Shown here one piece after another: positions 24,872 to 34,353 of a DNA stretch of 64,000 nucleotides (position 1 is the first letter of the stretch; each line of letters opens with the position of its first letter). A model generated the notes under the pieces. It was not told where the DNA came from. It did not search any database and saw only the letters and a list, made by a program, of their open reading frames with translations. Source of the DNA: Pedobacter sp. PACM 27299 (GTDB lineage Bacteria > Bacteroidota > Bacteroidia > Sphingobacteriales > Sphingobacteriaceae); assembly GCF_001412655.1 (NCBI RefSeq), contig NZ_CP012996.1:3596001-3660000 (forward strand), in the 5' to 3' direction. The position numbers were made by a program, and so were the translations under genes.

Positions 24872-26632
24872 TTAATTGATCTGGCCAGCAAGGATTTTCC
24901 CTAATCGCTCGTATCCTGTTGCATTTGGATGCAGACCATCAGAAAACAAGGATTCATCAATTTGTTTTTTAGGGTTCAGGAAAACCGCTGAAGCATCTAT
25001 AAATTTAAGGTCTTTGCCTGCAGCTATCCTGGCGATTAGTGGATTCAGCTTTGCAATTCTGAGCTCCATGCCTTTTCTTGGCAGGATGCCTACCACCACT
25101 ATTTTTGCATTATGCTGCTTATACCTAATGGTTTTCAGCAACGTTTTAAGCCCTTGCAAAATTTCATCATCTGTATTGAATTCCAGGTTATTGGTACCGA
25201 TCATCAGCACAATTTGTTGAGCAGAAAAACCATCCAGTTCTCCGTGATTAACGCGCCAAAGTACATTCTCAATACGATCCCATCCAAAGCCCATATTCAC
25301 TGCATTTTTATTTCCAAAGTATTTAAGCCAGGCCTCTTTTCCATTTACATGCGGTGCAGCGGGTTGCCCTCCCCAGTAATGAGTGATGGAGTTCCCGATA
25401 AAAACCAGTTTTGGCTGATGTGCTGCTGTATAGGCTAAAACTTGGTTGTGCCTGGTTTCCCAGTCGTACGTATTGGCATCTCTCCGCTGCGTAACCGGGA
25501 TAATGGTAGAAATACGACCTTCTTCTTCTTTAAAAATGCTTTTGATCTTCTTTTCATACGCGCTGGCATAGTTCATCATGCCGATATCATTGGGATGTAC
25601 GCCATCTACCATGCTTTCAATATCTTGTCCAATCGCTGCTTTGGAAAGCAGGTACAGGTTTTTAACTCCTGTATTTGTTAGGGAATCTACGGTGTTTCTA
25701 AGGATTCCATTGATCGTTTCTACTTCAGTTTTCCTGATCGGCTGCATTTCAGCCTCTGCAAAACCATCATGTTCTGTAAGTAAGATCGGAACTCCTGGCC
25801 TTTTCTGTTGAATCTGTCTGATGGCATTTACGATCTTTTTACTCAGTGTGGCATTCATGTCTTTGCTGATCAGGTTGGGCAGGCAATCTAGCACGTATAG
25901 ACTGGCATCTACTTGCCTGAGGTAGTCCAATACTTCGGGCTCCAGCTTCCCGTTTCCGGAGAAACCCAGGTTTACCATTGGCCGGTCCAGTTTTCTTCCG
26001 GTAATGGAGGTCCAGGCCAAACCTGGTCTTGTGGCACAGGCACCCTGAGCGATAGAAGTACCATATACTACAATTGGCTTTTCCTGCTGTACAGGGATTT
26101 TGGTTAAGCTGGCTTCTTTTGGAAGCCCAATTTCCATCCATTTCACACTATTGTACAGTGGCAGGTATAACTTATATTCCCAGTCTTTCACCTGGCCTTC
26201 TTTTCCTAAAATATTCGAGAAGCGATATTGAATGGTGTCTCCGAAGGCGAATTTACCGGCACACCAGAGCCATTTCCCGTTGATATCCTTAACGTATAAA
26301 TCTACACCGCTCACCCCAGTAGCCGGCATGTGTGGCATCTGGAATGCCCCTTTAACTGTAAATTTAACGACGATCTCTTCTGCATCAGTTTTGAACCTCA
26401 GGTTTAGTCCAGCGCTATTTTCCGCCAGATTCCACACTGCAGTACGTACCTTTTTCTCTGCCTCTGCGGGGAGTCGGTCGTAGCTGTTCTTATAGCCATT
26501 TGACCAGCCTCTGCCATGAATCATACTGAGGCTGTCTGCTGCTGGATTCCAGGTTTTCTTTTCTTGTGCCAGCGCTGATTTAAAATCTGTTAAAGCCATG
26601 ATAATGAGCATGGATATCAGGTATCTTTTCAT
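24872..26632 (-). CDS. Secreted protein with two tandem SGNH/GDSL hydrolase domains
   Basis: Exported esterase-like protein of 586 residues with a signal peptide (MKRYLISMLIIMALTDFKSA). An N-terminal jelly-roll region (about 40-175) is followed by a first SGNH domain (about 185-365; VVYGTSIAQGACATRPG with the nucleophile Ser, NLGFSGNG, and the end HPNDIGMMNYA) and a second one (about 395-585; LVFIGNSITHYWGG, NMGFGWDR, LMIGTNNLEF and LHPNATGYERL). Both copies keep the Ser, Gly, Asn and His blocks. Such enzymes remove acetyl or other acyl groups from glycans. It lies 27 bases downstream of the sulfatase gene. Confidence 0.9.
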   Translation of the reverse strand: MKRYLISMLIIMALTDFKSALAQEKKTWNPAADSLSMIHGRGWSNGYKNSYDRLPAEAEKKVRTAVWNLAENSAGLNLRFKTDAEEIVVKFTVKGAFQMPHMPATGVSGVDLYVKDINGKWLWCAGKFAFGDTIQYRFSNILGKEGQVKDWEYKLYLPLYNSVKWMEIGLPKEASLTKIPVQQEKPIVVYGTSIAQGACATRPGLAWTSITGRKLDRPMVNLGFSGNGKLEPEVLDYLRQVDASLYVLDCLPNLISKDMNATLSKKIVNAIRQIQQKRPGVPILLTEHDGFAEAEMQPIRKTEVETINGILRNTVDSLTNTGVKNLYLLSKAAIGQDIESMVDGVHPNDIGMMNYASAYEKKIKSIFKEEEGRISTIIPVTQRRDANTYDWETRHNQVLAYTAAHQPKLVFIGNSITHYWGGQPAAPHVNGKEAWLKYFGNKNAVNMGFGWDRIENVLWRVNHGELDGFSAQQIVLMIGTNNLEFNTDDEILQGLKTLLKTIRYKQHNAKIVVVGILPRKGMELRIAKLNPLIARIAAGKDLKFIDASAVFLNPKKQIDESLFSDGLHPNATGYERLGKILAGQIN

Positions 26633-26659
26633 TTGTTTATTTAGGTTCTTTTACAGGTA

Positions 26660-28210
26660 TTATTTATCGGTCTGATCTGGCCATACTGCTGGTTTTCCAG
26701 TGCTTTTAACAATCGGCATCGGTGCTTCCCATTTCCTCAATTGCCCAGCTAGTAAGGCAGACAATTCTTTTACTTTCCCTGGGTTTTCCAGCGCCAGATC
26801 TTTGAGTTCTCCGATATCCGTTTTCAGGTCATAGAGTTCTTTGCTGCCGTCGCGCATGTTATAAATCAATTTCCAGACTCCTTTTCTGACCGCAGATTTA
26901 TAATTGATTCCTGGCCCATCTTTAGGGATCCATTTATTCGGGGTATGCCAATAGAGTGCACGTTCGTTATCGGTATAATTTACATTTTTCAAGATCGGCA
27001 CTATACTTTTTCCATCTAGTTCCTGAATGGTTTTATAGTGTTTTAGCCCTGCCATTTCCAGTATGGTTGGAAAGAAATCTTCGATGATGACGTATTGGTT
27101 TGCCGTTGCAGCAGGTTTTACCACACCGGGCCATTTCACGATCATCGGCTCGCGGATACCCCCTTCATTTACAGAGCCCTTACCAGCCTTCAAAGGTAGG
27201 TTTTGTGTATGTGGCAAACCACCTCTCGGTGGTGTCAGACTGAGTCCGCCATTGTCGCTCATAAAGATGATGATGGTATTTTGAGCCACATCATTTGCTT
27301 TTAAATAGTCCATGATATCCCCCAGACTTTTATCCATTCCTTCTATTAAAGAAGCGTATTTAGCTTCCTGCAGGTCTATACCTTTATCTATATATTTCTG
27401 ATAGAAACGAGGATCAGCCTGTAAAGGATCATGTACGGCATAGTGCGCCATATTTAAATAAAAAGGCTGCTTGTTCTTTATCGGGCCATCCAATACTTTC
27501 ATCGCTTCCAGTGTAAGTGCTTCTGTCAGGAAAGTATCTGAACCATAATATTTTTCTAAATCAGGTACCGATTGCATGGTATTTTTCCCAGGCTTGTTGC
27601 CATAATAATCCTGCGCAAAATAGCTTTGAGGATGACCAGCGGCATGCCCGGCCACGTTTACGATAAAACCGAGGTTGTACGGACTTGCCCCAGGCGTACC
27701 CACTGATGCCCAGTGTGCTTTTCCAACATGAACGGTGAAATATCCGGCATCTTTTAGCAATTGCGGATATGGAGTGGCGTAGATCGTATTTGAAATGCCT
27801 GCTTTAGGACTTAGACCGGTATAATTCCAGGTGGCAGCTGCAAACTGCTCATCTGTGTTATCGGAAGAAACATTGAGCTGCGGCGACGTCCAGTTGGTTA
27901 CTTTATGGTGTGCTGCGTTCATTCCGGTGATCATGCTCACCCTGGTTGGTGTACATACCGGGGTGGCATAGGCATTCGTGAATTTGACACCATCTTTCGC
28001 CAGTCTTTCCATATTTGGCGTATGGTAACGTTCATTTAAAGGTGTTTTTTGTGTCCAGAAAGGCAAAGAAGTGTCTTGCCAACCCATATCGTCGACAAGA
28101 AACACGATGATATTCGGTTTTTTCTGGGCATAAATACTGCCGGCAGTGCCGATAAAAACAAGGGAAACGCTAAGGAGAAAACGCTGGAGCTTCGGACGAT
28201 ACAATTTCAT
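26660..28210 (-). CDS. Secreted type I sulfatase
   Basis: Sulfate-ester hydrolase of 516 residues, with an N-terminal signal peptide (cleaved near SIYAQK). The formylglycine-generating motif is C86-T-P-T-R (TPVCTPTRVSMITGMNAAHH), so the cysteine type is used and needs an FGE enzyme that is not in the window. Metal ligands are the DD pair in VFLVDDMGWQDT and a later MSDNGG motif. The S1-type fold is typical of sulfatases acting on glycosaminoglycan or algal sugars. It is the first gene of a minus-strand set with the SGNH and alpha/beta hydrolases, divergent from the GH20 hexosaminidase. Confidence 0.94.
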   Translation of the reverse strand: MKLYRPKLQRFLLSVSLVFIGTAGSIYAQKKPNIIVFLVDDMGWQDTSLPFWTQKTPLNERYHTPNMERLAKDGVKFTNAYATPVCTPTRVSMITGMNAAHHKVTNWTSPQLNVSSDNTDEQFAAATWNYTGLSPKAGISNTIYATPYPQLLKDAGYFTVHVGKAHWASVGTPGASPYNLGFIVNVAGHAAGHPQSYFAQDYYGNKPGKNTMQSVPDLEKYYGSDTFLTEALTLEAMKVLDGPIKNKQPFYLNMAHYAVHDPLQADPRFYQKYIDKGIDLQEAKYASLIEGMDKSLGDIMDYLKANDVAQNTIIIFMSDNGGLSLTPPRGGLPHTQNLPLKAGKGSVNEGGIREPMIVKWPGVVKPAATANQYVIIEDFFPTILEMAGLKHYKTIQELDGKSIVPILKNVNYTDNERALYWHTPNKWIPKDGPGINYKSAVRKGVWKLIYNMRDGSKELYDLKTDIGELKDLALENPGKVKELSALLAGQLRKWEAPMPIVKSTGKPAVWPDQTDK

Positions 28211-28351
28211 ATTCTAAAAATAGGGTGTTCTTTTAATAAAAAAAGCATTTAGAGTAATTAATTAGGGAGGAGCTGAGGGCAAACTCTGCCTTTTTATAGC
28301 CTTAGTACGGATATTTTTTAGTTAATTTGAAACACACACAACACTATTTAA

Positions 28352-30625
28352 ATGAACCTAAAACGATTTTTACTAGTTTCTTTCTTAGCGGTAAGCACCA
28401 GTTTTTCGGTGCTGTCACAGGAAGCTAGTTACCCGATTATCCCTAAGCCTGCGCAGCTGGAAAAGATGCCAGGCCAATTCAACTGGTACAAGAACACGGT
28501 GATCCGCAATGGCGGAGGAGCTGGTTTTGCAGCTGCCACCAAAGAACTTCAGCAAGTTACTGCTGGTTTAAAGAGCAGCACTAAACGTCCTAATTTTATC
28601 CTGATCAAGAAAGATCAGGGAATTACTGCTGCAGAAGGTTATCAGCTGCTGGTAGAACCTAGTCAGATCACCATTTTGACGGCAAATCCGGAAGGCGCTT
28701 TTTGGGCGATCTCCACATTAAAACAACTGATTGGCAGCTCTGCATTAAAACCTGGTGCGGCTTCTTTTGTGGTTCCAGCGCTGAAGATTGCTGATGCCCC
28801 AAAATTCGCCTGGCGCGGGATCCACCTGGATGTATCCAGACATTTCTTCGATATGGCTTATTTAAAGACCTTTATCGACCGTATGGTCTTGTATAAATTT
28901 AACAAATTCCACATCCACCTGACCGATGATCAAGGCTGGCGTATAGAGATTAAGAAATACCCGGAACTGACTTCAAAAGGGGCCTGGAGGAAATTAAACG
29001 CTCATGATTCCGTTTGTTTGAAGCTGGCGAAAGACAATCCTGACTACGCTTTGCCGGAAAAACATTTCAAGACTATTGATGGTGAGCGGATGTACGGTGG
29101 ATTTTATACTCAGGATGAAATGCGCGATCTGATTCGCTATGCGAGTTCCCGTGGCGTAGAGATGATTCCTGAAATCGACATGCCGGGCCACATGATGGCT
29201 GCTACGAAGCTCATGCCATGGCTGACCGCTTCTGGAATCAGTCAGCAGGGAAAAACCTTCTCCGAACCGCTATGTCCTTGTAAAGAGACGACCTATGAGT
29301 TTGCTGAAAACGTATTTTCAGAGATTTTCGCATTGTTTCCAAGCAAATATGTGCATTTAGGTGCTGATGAGGTAGAAAAAGACAGCTGGGCTAAATCTGA
29401 GGAATGCAAGGAAATGATGAAACGCGAAAACTTAAAGAGCGTAGAGGAGTTACAAAGCCATTTCGTGCACCGCATGGAGCGTTTTTTCAATAGCAAAGGT
29501 AAAAAGATGATCGGCTGGGATGAGATTCTGGAAGGTGGCGTATCTCCTACTGCGACCATGATGTATTGGAGAGCATGGGTACCAAAAGCACCTAAACATG
29601 CGGCAGAAAAAGGCTTGAATATGATCATGATGCCTGGTGAGTACTGCTATTTTGATTTTCAGCAGGATGCGGGATCGTTAAAAAAGGTATACGGATTTGA
29701 TCCTTACAATTATGGATTTACCAAAGCAGAAGAGAAATTGGTATTGGGCGTTCAGGCGGGCATCTGGACAGAATACATCCCTTCGGAAGCACGTTTGGAA
29801 TACATGATTTTCCCTAGAATGCAGGCACTATCTGAAGTGGCCTGGAGTACTGGAGAAAAAGATTGGGCTTCTTTTGAGAAGAGAATGAATGCACAATATC
29901 CTTTATTGGATGCAATGAACATCAATTACCGTCAGCCGGACCTGACTGGCTTTTCTCCGAAAAGTGTTTTTGTAGATCAGACAACCTTAAAAATTATCAA
30001 CCCCTTAGCTGGTTCTATTTTGCGTTACACGACAGATGGCAGCCATCCAACGGTCAATTCTAAGGTATATAATGGTCAGCTCCTGATCAATAAACCTACT
30101 CAGGTGAAAATTACAGCCTTCCGTCCAAATGGAAAGATGGGTGAAGTTTATACCATTGATTACGACCAGCAAGCCTATTCAAAAGGACTATCCTTAAGTA
30201 AAGCGGAAAAGGGATTGAAATTCTCTTATTATCCTAAATCATATAAATCAGTTGTTGAAATTAAGGAAGCGGATAAAAAATCTGATGCCATTACTGCGGC
30301 AATAGAGATTCCGCTGAAAGAACAGGCGCCTACTTTTGGAACGCAGCATGAAGGTTATTTCTATGCTGATGAGGATGGTGTTTACACGTTTTACCTTCGT
30401 GCGGATGATGGCAGCAACTTGTATTTGAACAACAAGTTACTGGTTGACAATGATGGTTTACACAGCGCGATTGAAAAGTCGGCCCAGGTTGCTTTAGGCA
30501 AAGGCTACCACCCTTTCAAACTGCTGTTTATTGAAGGTGGAGGCGGTTATACGCTTGCTTTGGATTATGTTGGTCCGAATGGTCATCGTAAAACGGTAAG
30601 TGCAACTGACTTTGCACATGAATAA
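28352..30625 (+). CDS. Beta-N-acetylhexosaminidase, GH20 with C-terminal PA14 domain
   Basis: Exported exo-enzyme of 757 residues that releases terminal GlcNAc or GalNAc by substrate-assisted catalysis. Signal peptide at 1-22. Domains: GH20b-like (about 25-150), the GH20 barrel (about 152-510; HLTDDQGWRIEIKKYPEL, and the catalytic D339-E340 pair in HLGADEVEKDSW), a chitobiase C-terminal-like domain (about 545-605) and a PA14 carbohydrate-binding domain (about 615-755; EGYFYADEDGVYTFYLRADD). Divergent from the sulfatase operon, with which it may share an amino-sugar substrate. Confidence 0.96.
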   Translation: MNLKRFLLVSFLAVSTSFSVLSQEASYPIIPKPAQLEKMPGQFNWYKNTVIRNGGGAGFAAATKELQQVTAGLKSSTKRPNFILIKKDQGITAAEGYQLLVEPSQITILTANPEGAFWAISTLKQLIGSSALKPGAASFVVPALKIADAPKFAWRGIHLDVSRHFFDMAYLKTFIDRMVLYKFNKFHIHLTDDQGWRIEIKKYPELTSKGAWRKLNAHDSVCLKLAKDNPDYALPEKHFKTIDGERMYGGFYTQDEMRDLIRYASSRGVEMIPEIDMPGHMMAATKLMPWLTASGISQQGKTFSEPLCPCKETTYEFAENVFSEIFALFPSKYVHLGADEVEKDSWAKSEECKEMMKRENLKSVEELQSHFVHRMERFFNSKGKKMIGWDEILEGGVSPTATMMYWRAWVPKAPKHAAEKGLNMIMMPGEYCYFDFQQDAGSLKKVYGFDPYNYGFTKAEEKLVLGVQAGIWTEYIPSEARLEYMIFPRMQALSEVAWSTGEKDWASFEKRMNAQYPLLDAMNINYRQPDLTGFSPKSVFVDQTTLKIINPLAGSILRYTTDGSHPTVNSKVYNGQLLINKPTQVKITAFRPNGKMGEVYTIDYDQQAYSKGLSLSKAEKGLKFSYYPKSYKSVVEIKEADKKSDAITAAIEIPLKEQAPTFGTQHEGYFYADEDGVYTFYLRADDGSNLYLNNKLLVDNDGLHSAIEKSAQVALGKGYHPFKLLFIEGGGGYTLALDYVGPNGHRKTVSATDFAHE

Positions 30626-30701
30626 CACTTTAGTTAAGGAACATTCTACTTTTGGGGAACCTCAACATACACCTGTCGGTTAACCAACATCTATAAAAAA
30701 G

Positions 30702-30731
30702 GCGGCGATCTAGATTTTTTTAGATCGCCGC
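30702..30731. terminator. Bidirectional terminator after GH20
   Basis: GCGGCGATCTA (30702-30712) pairs perfectly with TAGATCGCCGC (30721-30731); an A-run on the left and Ts on the right serve either direction. Confidence 0.85.
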
Positions 30732-30752
30732 TTTAATACATTAGTATTTTGG

Positions 30753-30893
30753 CTATACTTCCTCGGGCACCTGCGGTCTCCATAGGTTTGCATAGGCAGA
30801 ATTCGGGTTGTGCTTTAATTCCTGATGACTTCCCTCCTCAACGACTACTCCTTTATCAAGCACAATGATTTTATCCGCATTGCTGAGTGTGCT
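30753..30893 (-). pseudogene. 3' remnant of an ABC transporter ATP-binding gene
   Basis: The minus strand encodes STLSNADKIIVLDKGVVVEE followed by GSHQELKHNPNSAYANLWRPQ and a stop at 30753-30755. This is the classic C-terminal end of an exporter-type ABC ATPase, after the H-loop. The codon just upstream is a stop (30894-30896), and no Walker motifs exist beyond it. The gene is therefore lost except for its last 47 codons. Confidence 0.8.
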
Positions 30894-31051
30894 TTATGTT
30901 TAATAAATGGTAATGCGGCAAAAGTGAGGAGGATAACCAGGACGGTTACCTGATAAATAATTTGGAAAGACTTACTAATTTGTGAACGGTAGACAATTGA
31001 AGTTATCATAGAATCAGTAAAGAAATTATGGGAGAGAATTGAAGAATACTT
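30840..31051 (-). pseudogene. Membrane-transporter-like fragment
   Basis: In a second minus-strand frame, the sequence reads SQISKSFQIIYQVTVLVILL followed by TFAALPFIKHKAHSA. It holds one long hydrophobic segment followed by basic residues, like the C-terminal membrane segment of a major-facilitator-type transporter. The frame opens only after a stop at 31052-31054 and then runs into the ABC remnant. The family assignment is weak; the fragment state is clear. Confidence 0.35.
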
Positions 31052-31409
31052 CTATTCAGCGAAGATTTACCACAAAATCAGGCGCCATTTATCAATGAAA
31101 CAGGATTTTACGAGGGAAAAGAATGATTAATCAAGAGATTATTCAATCTATTCATTTCATTCAGAAAAATGAACCAATAAATTTAAACAAAACGATTAAA
31201 ACATTAAAAAACCAATAAATAGTCGATTTTTCCATAAAATAAGAAAGCAATACCCCTATTTAATTCAATATTTTGTTTCAACTGAAAAATAAATACGAAT
31301 TTTAGTCAAAACACCTCTAAACAAATCAAAAAAAACACAGCATTTACACCTTCTAATTTCTGTGGTCTTTGCATTCATATTTTTACCTGAAAATTCAGGA
31401 TGGACCGTT

Positions 31410-31417
31410 TACCTTTG
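31410..31417 (+). promoter_or_regulatory. Candidate -7 box for the amidohydrolase gene
   Basis: TACCTTTG fits TAnnTTTG, about 25 bases upstream of ATG 31442. It lies inside the longer frame that opens at 31400, which argues for the later start. Confidence 0.4.
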
Positions 31418-31441
31418 TCCTTATCATATTTATCAATACCC

Positions 31442-32785
31442 ATGATTCATCAAGAGCTGACACGTAAAAAATTCATACAACAAACAATGGGCGCAATTGG
31501 ATATGGCATCGCTGCCAGCGCTATTCCTACTTCAACTTATGCTATGGAAACACCAGAACGCCTACTCTCTTCAAAGGCATTAATTTTTAAAAATGTATTG
31601 CTGGAAACTGGGTTTGAGCGCGACGATTTCGAAATCACCGGCACCAAAACTGCTTTATTCTCTATGGTGGTTGAAGATGGAAAAATCAAGTCTATCGGGC
31701 CAAATAGCAATATAAAAGGAGCTATAGATGCTAAAGGATACCTCTTGTTACCTGCCATGAAGGACATGCACATTCATTTAGACAAAACCTATTATGGTGG
31801 AAAATGGAAAGCGACCTCCAAACGTCAGCGATCTGTGCAGGACATGATTTCATTGGAGGAGAAGATCCTGCCGGAAATGCTAAAGACTTCCACAGCCCGC
31901 GCTGAAAGTCTCATTGAATTACTACAATCCAAGGGAACTGATTTTGCGAGAAGTCATGTAAATATTGAACCCAGTTCTCAATTGAATTCTTTAAAGCATC
32001 TTTATAAAGCTATTGAAAACAAGAAGGGAAGTTTTGGAGTGGAAATCGTTGCGTTTCCTCAGCATGGGCTTTTCAAATCAAAATCCGAAGGCTTAATGAG
32101 GGAAGCAGCGCAGATGGATATTGATTTTATCGGTGGATTAGACCCGCAAAACATTGATGGTGATATCGAGAAATCCATAGATTTTACGGTACAGCTGGCA
32201 TTGGATTACAAACGCGGAATTGATATCCATTTACATGAATCTGGGGAAAGTGGTTTTAAGACTGTTCAATATCTGATTAAAAAGGTAAATGAAAACCCGG
32301 AACTTAAAGGAAAAACATTCCTTAGTCATTGCTTTGCATTGGGTAAACTTCAGGGTAAAGTACTGGAAGAAACTTGCGAACAATTGGCTGCTGCCAGAAT
32401 CGGGATCATTTCTACTATTCCTTTTGGCGGATTGATCATGCCAATTCCTACTTTATACAAACATGGTGTATCTGTGATGACCGGTACGGATAGCGTAGTA
32501 GACCATTGGAGTCCATTTGGGACTGGCAGCATGCTGCAAAAAGCTAACTTGATGGCACAGCTTTATGGTTATTCCACAGAACTGGAGCTTTCCAGGTGTC
32601 TGAAAATTGCGACGAATAATGTGCTGCCTTTAGATGAGCAGGGCAATCAGCAATGGCCAAAACCGGGTGATCAGGCAGATTTCAACCTAGTAGAGGCCAG
32701 CTGTTCTGCAGAAGCGGTAGCCAGACAATCAACGATAAAAGCATTGTATCACAAAGGGAGCTGTGCTTATCAAAATCTGGCCTAG
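31442..32785 (+). CDS. Amidohydrolase family protein (cytosine deaminase-like), exported
   Basis: Metal-dependent hydrolase of about 447 residues, starting at ATG 31442. The N-terminus is Tat-like (TRKKFIQQTMGAIGYGIAAS, with RK in place of RR), so export is likely. The barrel has the metal motif DMHIHLDKTYYGG, then DIHLHESGES, LSHCFAL and TGTDSVVDHW with the final metal Asp. DKT after HxH and the HLHE block point to the cytosine-deaminase/atrazine-hydrolase-like branch that acts on cyclic amidines or amides. The true substrate is unknown. A patatin gene follows 68 bases later on the same strand. Confidence 0.88.
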   Translation: MIHQELTRKKFIQQTMGAIGYGIAASAIPTSTYAMETPERLLSSKALIFKNVLLETGFERDDFEITGTKTALFSMVVEDGKIKSIGPNSNIKGAIDAKGYLLLPAMKDMHIHLDKTYYGGKWKATSKRQRSVQDMISLEEKILPEMLKTSTARAESLIELLQSKGTDFARSHVNIEPSSQLNSLKHLYKAIENKKGSFGVEIVAFPQHGLFKSKSEGLMREAAQMDIDFIGGLDPQNIDGDIEKSIDFTVQLALDYKRGIDIHLHESGESGFKTVQYLIKKVNENPELKGKTFLSHCFALGKLQGKVLEETCEQLAAARIGIISTIPFGGLIMPIPTLYKHGVSVMTGTDSVVDHWSPFGTGSMLQKANLMAQLYGYSTELELSRCLKIATNNVLPLDEQGNQQWPKPGDQADFNLVEASCSAEAVARQSTIKALYHKGSCAYQNLA

Positions 32786-32853
32786 TTATAAATACGTAAT
32801 TATAGTAAGGTATGATTCCACTAAAAAATCATTAAATTAATCATCAAAAATAT

Positions 32854-33762
32854 ATGGTTAGAGCTTTAGTAATTTCCGGTGGTGGTAGTAAGGGTGCCTT
32901 TGCAGGCGGCCTTGCTGAATATTTAATTACGGTTTGCCAGTATGATTACAAAATATTTATTGGCAGTTCTACCGGAAGTTTACTGGTGCCTTTACTTTCT
33001 ATTGGTAAAATAGACAAGTTAAAAGCCGTCTTTACTGCAGTCACACAGGATCAGATTTTCAACATAGATCCTTTTATTATCAAAAAGAAGGATGGGATCG
33101 TCAAAACCACCATCAATCATCTGGGGATTTTAAAGATGTTTTTAAAAAAACGGATGACCTTTGGAGAAAGTGAAAATCTACGGAATCTCATCAAAAAAAC
33201 GATCAGCCGGGTTGATTATGAAAACATACAGAATTCTGGCCGTGATGTCATTGTGACCGTTTCGAATCTCACAAAAATGACGGTAGAGTATAAACTGGCA
33301 AAAGAGCATAGTTATGAGGACTATTGTGACTGGATTTGGGCTTCTACTTCTTTAGTTCCATTTATGAGTTTGGTGACCAAAAACGGCAATGATTATGCAG
33401 ATGGGGGAATGGGCGATTTGATTCCCATCTATGAAGCCATACAAAGAGGCGCAACAGATATTGATGTGATCGTTTTAAAATCAGACCGGAATCTATTGCA
33501 AGCTCCCGCGATCCATAATGCGCTGGATTTAACCTACCGGATTTTCGGTTTTATGCTCAATCAAATTGGCCTTGATGATTTAACCATCGGAAAATTGGAA
33601 GGGCTGAATAAAAAGGTGAAACTGAATTTTTACCGCCCATTAGATGCGCTTACCTCCAATTCCTTGATATTTGATCCAGAACAGATGAAACATTGGTGGG
33701 ATTTGGGCTATAAATGCGGTGAAGAAAATGCTTTAAATCCTAAAGTGATCGAGATCAATTGA
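32854..33762 (+). CDS. Patatin-like phospholipase
   Basis: Lipid acyl hydrolase of 302 residues with a Ser-Asp dyad. The oxyanion loop is GGGSKGAFAGGL (about residues 7-18), the nucleophile elbow is GSSTGSL (about 38-44), and the dyad aspartate lies in YADGGMGDLIP (about 183-193). There is no signal peptide or outer-membrane barrel, so the enzyme should be cytoplasmic. Single-domain bacterial patatins cleave phospholipids or other acyl esters. Same strand as the amidohydrolase, probably an independent unit. Confidence 0.92.
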   Translation: MVRALVISGGGSKGAFAGGLAEYLITVCQYDYKIFIGSSTGSLLVPLLSIGKIDKLKAVFTAVTQDQIFNIDPFIIKKKDGIVKTTINHLGILKMFLKKRMTFGESENLRNLIKKTISRVDYENIQNSGRDVIVTVSNLTKMTVEYKLAKEHSYEDYCDWIWASTSLVPFMSLVTKNGNDYADGGMGDLIPIYEAIQRGATDIDVIVLKSDRNLLQAPAIHNALDLTYRIFGFMLNQIGLDDLTIGKLEGLNKKVKLNFYRPLDALTSNSLIFDPEQMKHWWDLGYKCGEENALNPKVIEIN

Positions 33763-33794
33763 TGTGTATAAAGCTTAGACCTCCAAGATCAGTA

Positions 33795-34187
33795 TCAGAT
33801 ATCCAGGGTATTAAAGAGCGCTCCCCTGCTGAGTTTATCATTCACCTTTGCGACCACGTCTACCTTTGCTTTCAGACATAATGCCTGATCCGAGCTGCGG
33901 ATAATTTCCTGGAAAAACACGAGTTTTACGCCCTGACGTTCCGTTCTAAGCTGAACTGTAAATACATCGGTACTGCTGAGCGATCTTTTAAAATCCATCT
34001 CTATACGCGCTACCATTAACAGAATTCCTTGCGCGGTGAGTTCTTTAAAGGACTGCGATTTAGACAGCAGATATTCATGTCGGGCATGCTCTAAATAAGA
34101 TTGATATACCGCATTGTTCACCACACCCTGGATATCACATTCGTAATCTCTCACTTTTAACTGAATTTCAAAAACATAATCCTTCAT
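33795..34187 (-). CDS. Acyl-CoA thioesterase (4HBT, YbgC-like hotdog)
   Basis: Hotdog-fold thioesterase of 130 residues. The family signature is VRDYECDIQGVVNNAVYQSY LEHARHEYL (residues about 12-40), where the Asp in CDIQGVVNNAVY is catalytic in YbgC-type enzymes. It would cleave short-chain or hydroxybenzoyl-type acyl-CoA in the cytoplasm. It stands alone with convergent patatin on one side. Confidence 0.9.
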   Translation of the reverse strand: MKDYVFEIQLKVRDYECDIQGVVNNAVYQSYLEHARHEYLLSKSQSFKELTAQGILLMVARIEMDFKRSLSSTDVFTVQLRTERQGVKLVFFQEIIRSSDQALCLKAKVDVVAKVNDKLSRGALFNTLDI

Positions 34188-34237
34188 AGCGGCTAAAGAT
34201 CGTGATCTTATCGATTATTCAAATGGATTTTTAAAAA

Positions 34238-34272
34238 AGAAACGCTGAAATATGAGGTATTTCAGCGTTTCT
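34238..34272 (-). terminator. Strong terminator after the XRE gene
   Basis: A perfect 15-bp stem, arms 34238-34252 and 34258-34272 (core AACGCTGAAATA / TATTTCAGCGTT) with loop TGAGG. On the minus strand it is followed by a T-run. Confidence 0.88.
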
Positions 34273-34353
34273 CTGTGTAATTCAGTTTATATCCCATTGT
34301 GATATCGATATTCTTCTAGTGCAAATACGACTATAATTCTGGAATCAATATAC

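Larger units (their letters stand above)
30626..31441. other. Region of decayed genes, terminator and promoter
   Basis: This 816-base stretch has no intact gene. It holds a strong terminator (30702-30731), the 3' remnants of two transporter-like genes on the minus strand (30753-30893 and 30840-31051), and a candidate promoter for the amidohydrolase gene (31410-31417). The part 31060-31400 is AT-rich and shows nothing I can recognise. Confidence 0.6.

Noticed and set aside
31060..31130. Plus-strand stretch ending in ETGFYEGKE as the tail of a gene
   Set aside because: Stops occur just upstream in all frames and I recognise no family; probably chance.
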